From contig JBBWZQ010000285.1 of NCBI GenBank assembly GCA_039649115.1, positions 1-7,188 on the forward strand: a stretch of 7,188 nucleotides of DNA, written 5' to 3'. This document shows, piece after piece, positions 6,201-7,188 of this stretch. The notes under the pieces were generated by a model. It saw only the letters and a program-made list of their open reading frames with translations. It did no database searches and had not been told where the DNA came from. The stretch is from DATEJJ01 sp039649115 (GTDB taxonomy: Bacteria > Actinomycetota > Actinomycetes > Mycobacteriales > Micromonosporaceae). Positions within the stretch are counted from its first letter, which is position 1; each line of letters opens with the position of its first letter. A program made the translations under genes and the position numbers.

Positions 6201-7130
6201 CAGCTCGTCCATGGACATCGGGCCGACGGCCAGCTGCGCCTCGTCGAAGGCGCGTACGAGATCAGGGTAGGCCGTGCAATGCTCGTAGAAATCGGCGCGC
6301 GTGCCGATCACGACCCGGCACCGACTGCTTTCCGCCGTCGCGGCGACGACCAGTGCCTCGATGAACTGCGTGCGTTCGTGAGGGTCCGCGCACAGCGTGA
6401 ACACCTCTTCGAACTGGTCGACCACGATCAGCAGGTCGGTGTCTTCCGACCCTTCGTCGAGTATCTGTCGCACGATCCAGTGCAGGCCACGCCGGTCCTC
6501 CACCAGCTGACGGCGCAGTTCGCCAGGGGTTGCGGCGCACAGCGGGGCCAGCCGCAGAGCGCATTCCTCCAGCGGATGCAGGCCCGGCGTGAACATCGCG
6601 GTCCGGGGCGTGCGGGGTTGTGCGGTCCATCGCGGTATCAGGCCGGCCCGCAGCACCGAGGACTTCCCGGAACCGGAGGCGCCGAAGACGGCGACGAACC
6701 GGTGCTGTTCGACACGACGAATCAGGTTCGTGACCAGGTGTTCGCGACCGAAGAAGCGGTTGGCGTCGGTCGACTGGAACGGTGCCAGCCCCACGTAAGG
6801 GGATGCCGCGCCGCCTGCGAAGGCACCGGTGTCGGAGGCGAGGACAGCGCCGTCGGCATGGGCCGCGAGGTCCGTCGCCAACGCGTGCCACCGGTGCTCC
6901 CATGCGGCCACGTCGCCGCCGCACGCGCGGACATAGGCCAGTGTCACCCCGATGCTGGGTAGCCGGCGCCCGCTCGCCGCGGCCGCCAGCGCAGCCGATG
7001 AGTAATGGGCGCGTTCCGCCAATTGTCGATAAGGCGGGCTGCCCGCCTCGTGTCGCAGTTGCCGAAGGTCAGCGACAAACCGCAGTAATTCGGCAGGTCC
7101 CTCGTCAAGTGGGCGCTCAGTTCGAGCCAC
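3291..7130 (-). CDS. Membrane-anchored HTH-nSTAND1 NTPase with 14 WD40 repeats
   Basis: The product has 1,279 residues. Residues 18-80 resemble an XRE-type helix-turn-helix (YRQLAERAHYS, then a recognition-helix-like stretch ending SGRRLPS). Residues 112-355 are a P-loop NTPase: GASGSGKSS Walker A at 150-158, LLIVVDQFEE Walker B at 233-242, a GTRADF sensor-like strand at 276-281 and a GVLPLLSHAL STAND motif at about 342-351. A helical/winged region to about 500 includes ITHEVLIRCWPRL. An Arg-rich stretch then leads to one hydrophobic segment at about 549-570. Fourteen WD40 repeats follow (about 630-1240), then a tail with C1251 and C1276. STAND ATPases are ligand-triggered oligomerising switches, often in defence or developmental signalling; the propellers would be the sensor. 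No nuclease, protease, TIR or other effector domain is visible, so the HTH may be the output or an adaptor. The GTG start at 7130 is chosen for a GGGGGAG site 5 nt upstream; an in-frame TTG at 7166 has no such support. Ligand and target are unknown. Confidence 0.9.
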   Translation of the reverse strand: MARTERPLDEGPAELLRFVADLRQLRHEAGSPPYRQLAERAHYSSAALAAAASGRRLPSIGVTLAYVRACGGDVAAWEHRWHALATDLAAHADGAVLASDTGAFAGGAASPYVGLAPFQSTDANRFFGREHLVTNLIRRVEQHRFVAVFGASGSGKSSVLRAGLIPRWTAQPRTPRTAMFTPGLHPLEECALRLAPLCAATPGELRRQLVEDRRGLHWIVRQILDEGSEDTDLLIVVDQFEEVFTLCADPHERTQFIEALVVAATAESSRCRVVIGTRADFYEHCTAYPDLVRAFDEAQLAVGPMSMDELRRAITQPALQEHLTLEGALLVELVANAYGRAGVLPLLSHALLETWRRRRGNALTLAGFQATGGIDGALANTAESAYRALGTHRQEVARSLFTRLAALGAGTQDTKRRIRRDDIDMSDEDVRAVVEHFVGARLITVDQDRLEITHEVLIRCWPRLRQWLTEDRDVLRFHHEFSEAVRQWEEIGRDQAALLRGVRLAAANDWIALGRASLTSREQSFLAASIALQEAERAAARRQSRRLQRLVAVLTGLLVLVTGATTYAGFARQAAARQRDIATAQNVAAAANALRPTQPALANQLLLAAYRLAPTMNVRSALLGAFALPYATLMDHEYGLTAMATDGRTLATAGTGGAVQLTDVSDPHRPRTVAAELDETHAAAALAFSPDGRVLACGNRDGTIRLWDTTDPRHRHPRSGIGGDRLPVLSVAFSPDGTRMAGTAADHLVRLWDVPVTGQPRETAVLRGHTATVRAVAFSPDGNTIATVGDDRALRLWAVGEAAPARLLSVLPLGSPLSTVAFSPDGRLLAAAGHDHDVLLWSMTSSGQPHDRVNLTGHTDAVTTLAFSPDSHVLASGGVDATVRLWDVREADHAGPLLTLGGHVDAVTAVGFSHDGQTLMSASRDRTTRLWDVPGNVLAAHGSSVYSVAQAPDGRTIATASYDRTVRLWDVRDADHPRAQATLRGHNGPVNALAFNPDGRLLATAGDDGTARLWDVTDPDTPRQLSIPVHIAAAVHAVAFSPQRATLAVGAADASVTVWDVRDGARPVRLAGIAGNRDGVWSLAFSPDGRLLAAGGANGVVSLWDTSDRAHPTPVLGLTGHSDTVRSVAFSPGGHTLAAASEDRTVRLWDVTSPRHPTPLATLTGDTDGVESVAFSPDGHLLATASSDRIVRLWDVTDQRRIREVATITGHPKPIDAVAFSRDGRYVITGSEDWTAMLWRVNPEDVAERICDIAYPMITRTEWTEFFPGIAYRPPCPIH
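3411..5243 (-). repeat. Fourteen WD40 repeats (about 45 aa / 135 bp each)
   Basis: The strand motif [VI]RLWDV or a variant begins at residues 659, 704, 749, 794, 838, 883, 928, 966, 1011, 1056, 1101, 1146, 1191 and 1236 of the STAND protein. Steps are 44-45 residues except 38 between units 7 and 8. Most units share VAFSPDGRLLATA and DRTVRLWDV. Unit 1 is degenerate (LTDV), and units 4, 5 and 14 have LWA, LWS and LWR in place of LWD. Fourteen units fit two seven-bladed propellers. Confidence 0.9.
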
Positions 7131-7150
7131 AAGATCTCCCCCCGGATCTT
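7131..7150 (-). promoter_or_regulatory. Hairpin presenting the Shine-Dalgarno site of the STAND gene
   Basis: AAGATC (7150-7145) and GATCTT (7136-7131) form a perfect 6-bp inverted repeat around the 8-nt loop CGGGGGGA. The loop contains the Shine-Dalgarno G-run, and the GTG start follows the 3' arm directly. It could be an RNA element that exposes the ribosome site, or a DNA palindrome used as an operator, perhaps by the HTH of the gene itself. A TACGAT -10-like hexamer lies upstream at 7179-7174, but its -35 region would be beyond the window. Confidence 0.45.
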
Positions 7151-7188
7151 TCAGCCGACCGTCCAACCATCGAATCGTAACTGGGGGG

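Noticed and set aside
7131..7166. TTG start at 7166 for the STAND gene
   Set aside because: The extra 12 codons cover the palindrome and G-run, and no ribosome site precedes the TTG; GTG 7130 has a strong site 5 nt upstream.

Overview
The window is high-GC DNA with strong G/C preference at third codon positions, GTG/ATG starts and G-rich Shine-Dalgarno sites, which fits a filamentous actinomycete (Streptomyces/Micromonospora-like; genus not determinable). All three genes lie on the minus strand, so transcription runs from right to left. No RNA genes, insertion sequences, CRISPR arrays or phage genes were seen.

Right and centre (3291-7130): one 1,279-residue gene encodes a STAND-type signalling ATPase. 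Its order is an XRE-like helix-turn-helix, an nSTAND1-type P-loop NTPase with Walker A, Walker B and STAND helical elements, one transmembrane segment, then 14 WD40 repeats and a short conserved-looking tail. The 14 repeats read as two seven-bladed propellers. Its start codon follows a Shine-Dalgarno site held in the loop of a perfect 6-bp hairpin (7131-7150).

Intergenic stretch (3063-3290, 228 bp): this holds a weak promoter candidate and a leader that can fold on the transcribed strand. An 8-bp long-range stem closes an 11-bp hairpin and further small stems. A second hairpin beside the start codon covers part of the Shine-Dalgarno site. The layout resembles a riboswitch or other structured leader, but I match it to no known class.

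Left (933-3062): a secreted 709-residue protein has a trypsin-fold (S1) domain whose catalytic His and Ser positions are Ser and Ala, so it is probably a pseudoprotease. Five 58-residue repeats with calcium-loop-like motifs and a C-terminal domain of about 140 residues follow. After 39 bp comes the 5' part of a secreted ALF-repeat protein (1-893) that runs off the left edge into an Ala-rich, probably coiled-coil region.

The pseudoprotease and ALF genes are probably co-transcribed and both products are exported. The STAND protein is probably membrane-bound with its propellers outside the cell. A link between this surface sensor and the two exported proteins is possible but inferred only from adjacency.
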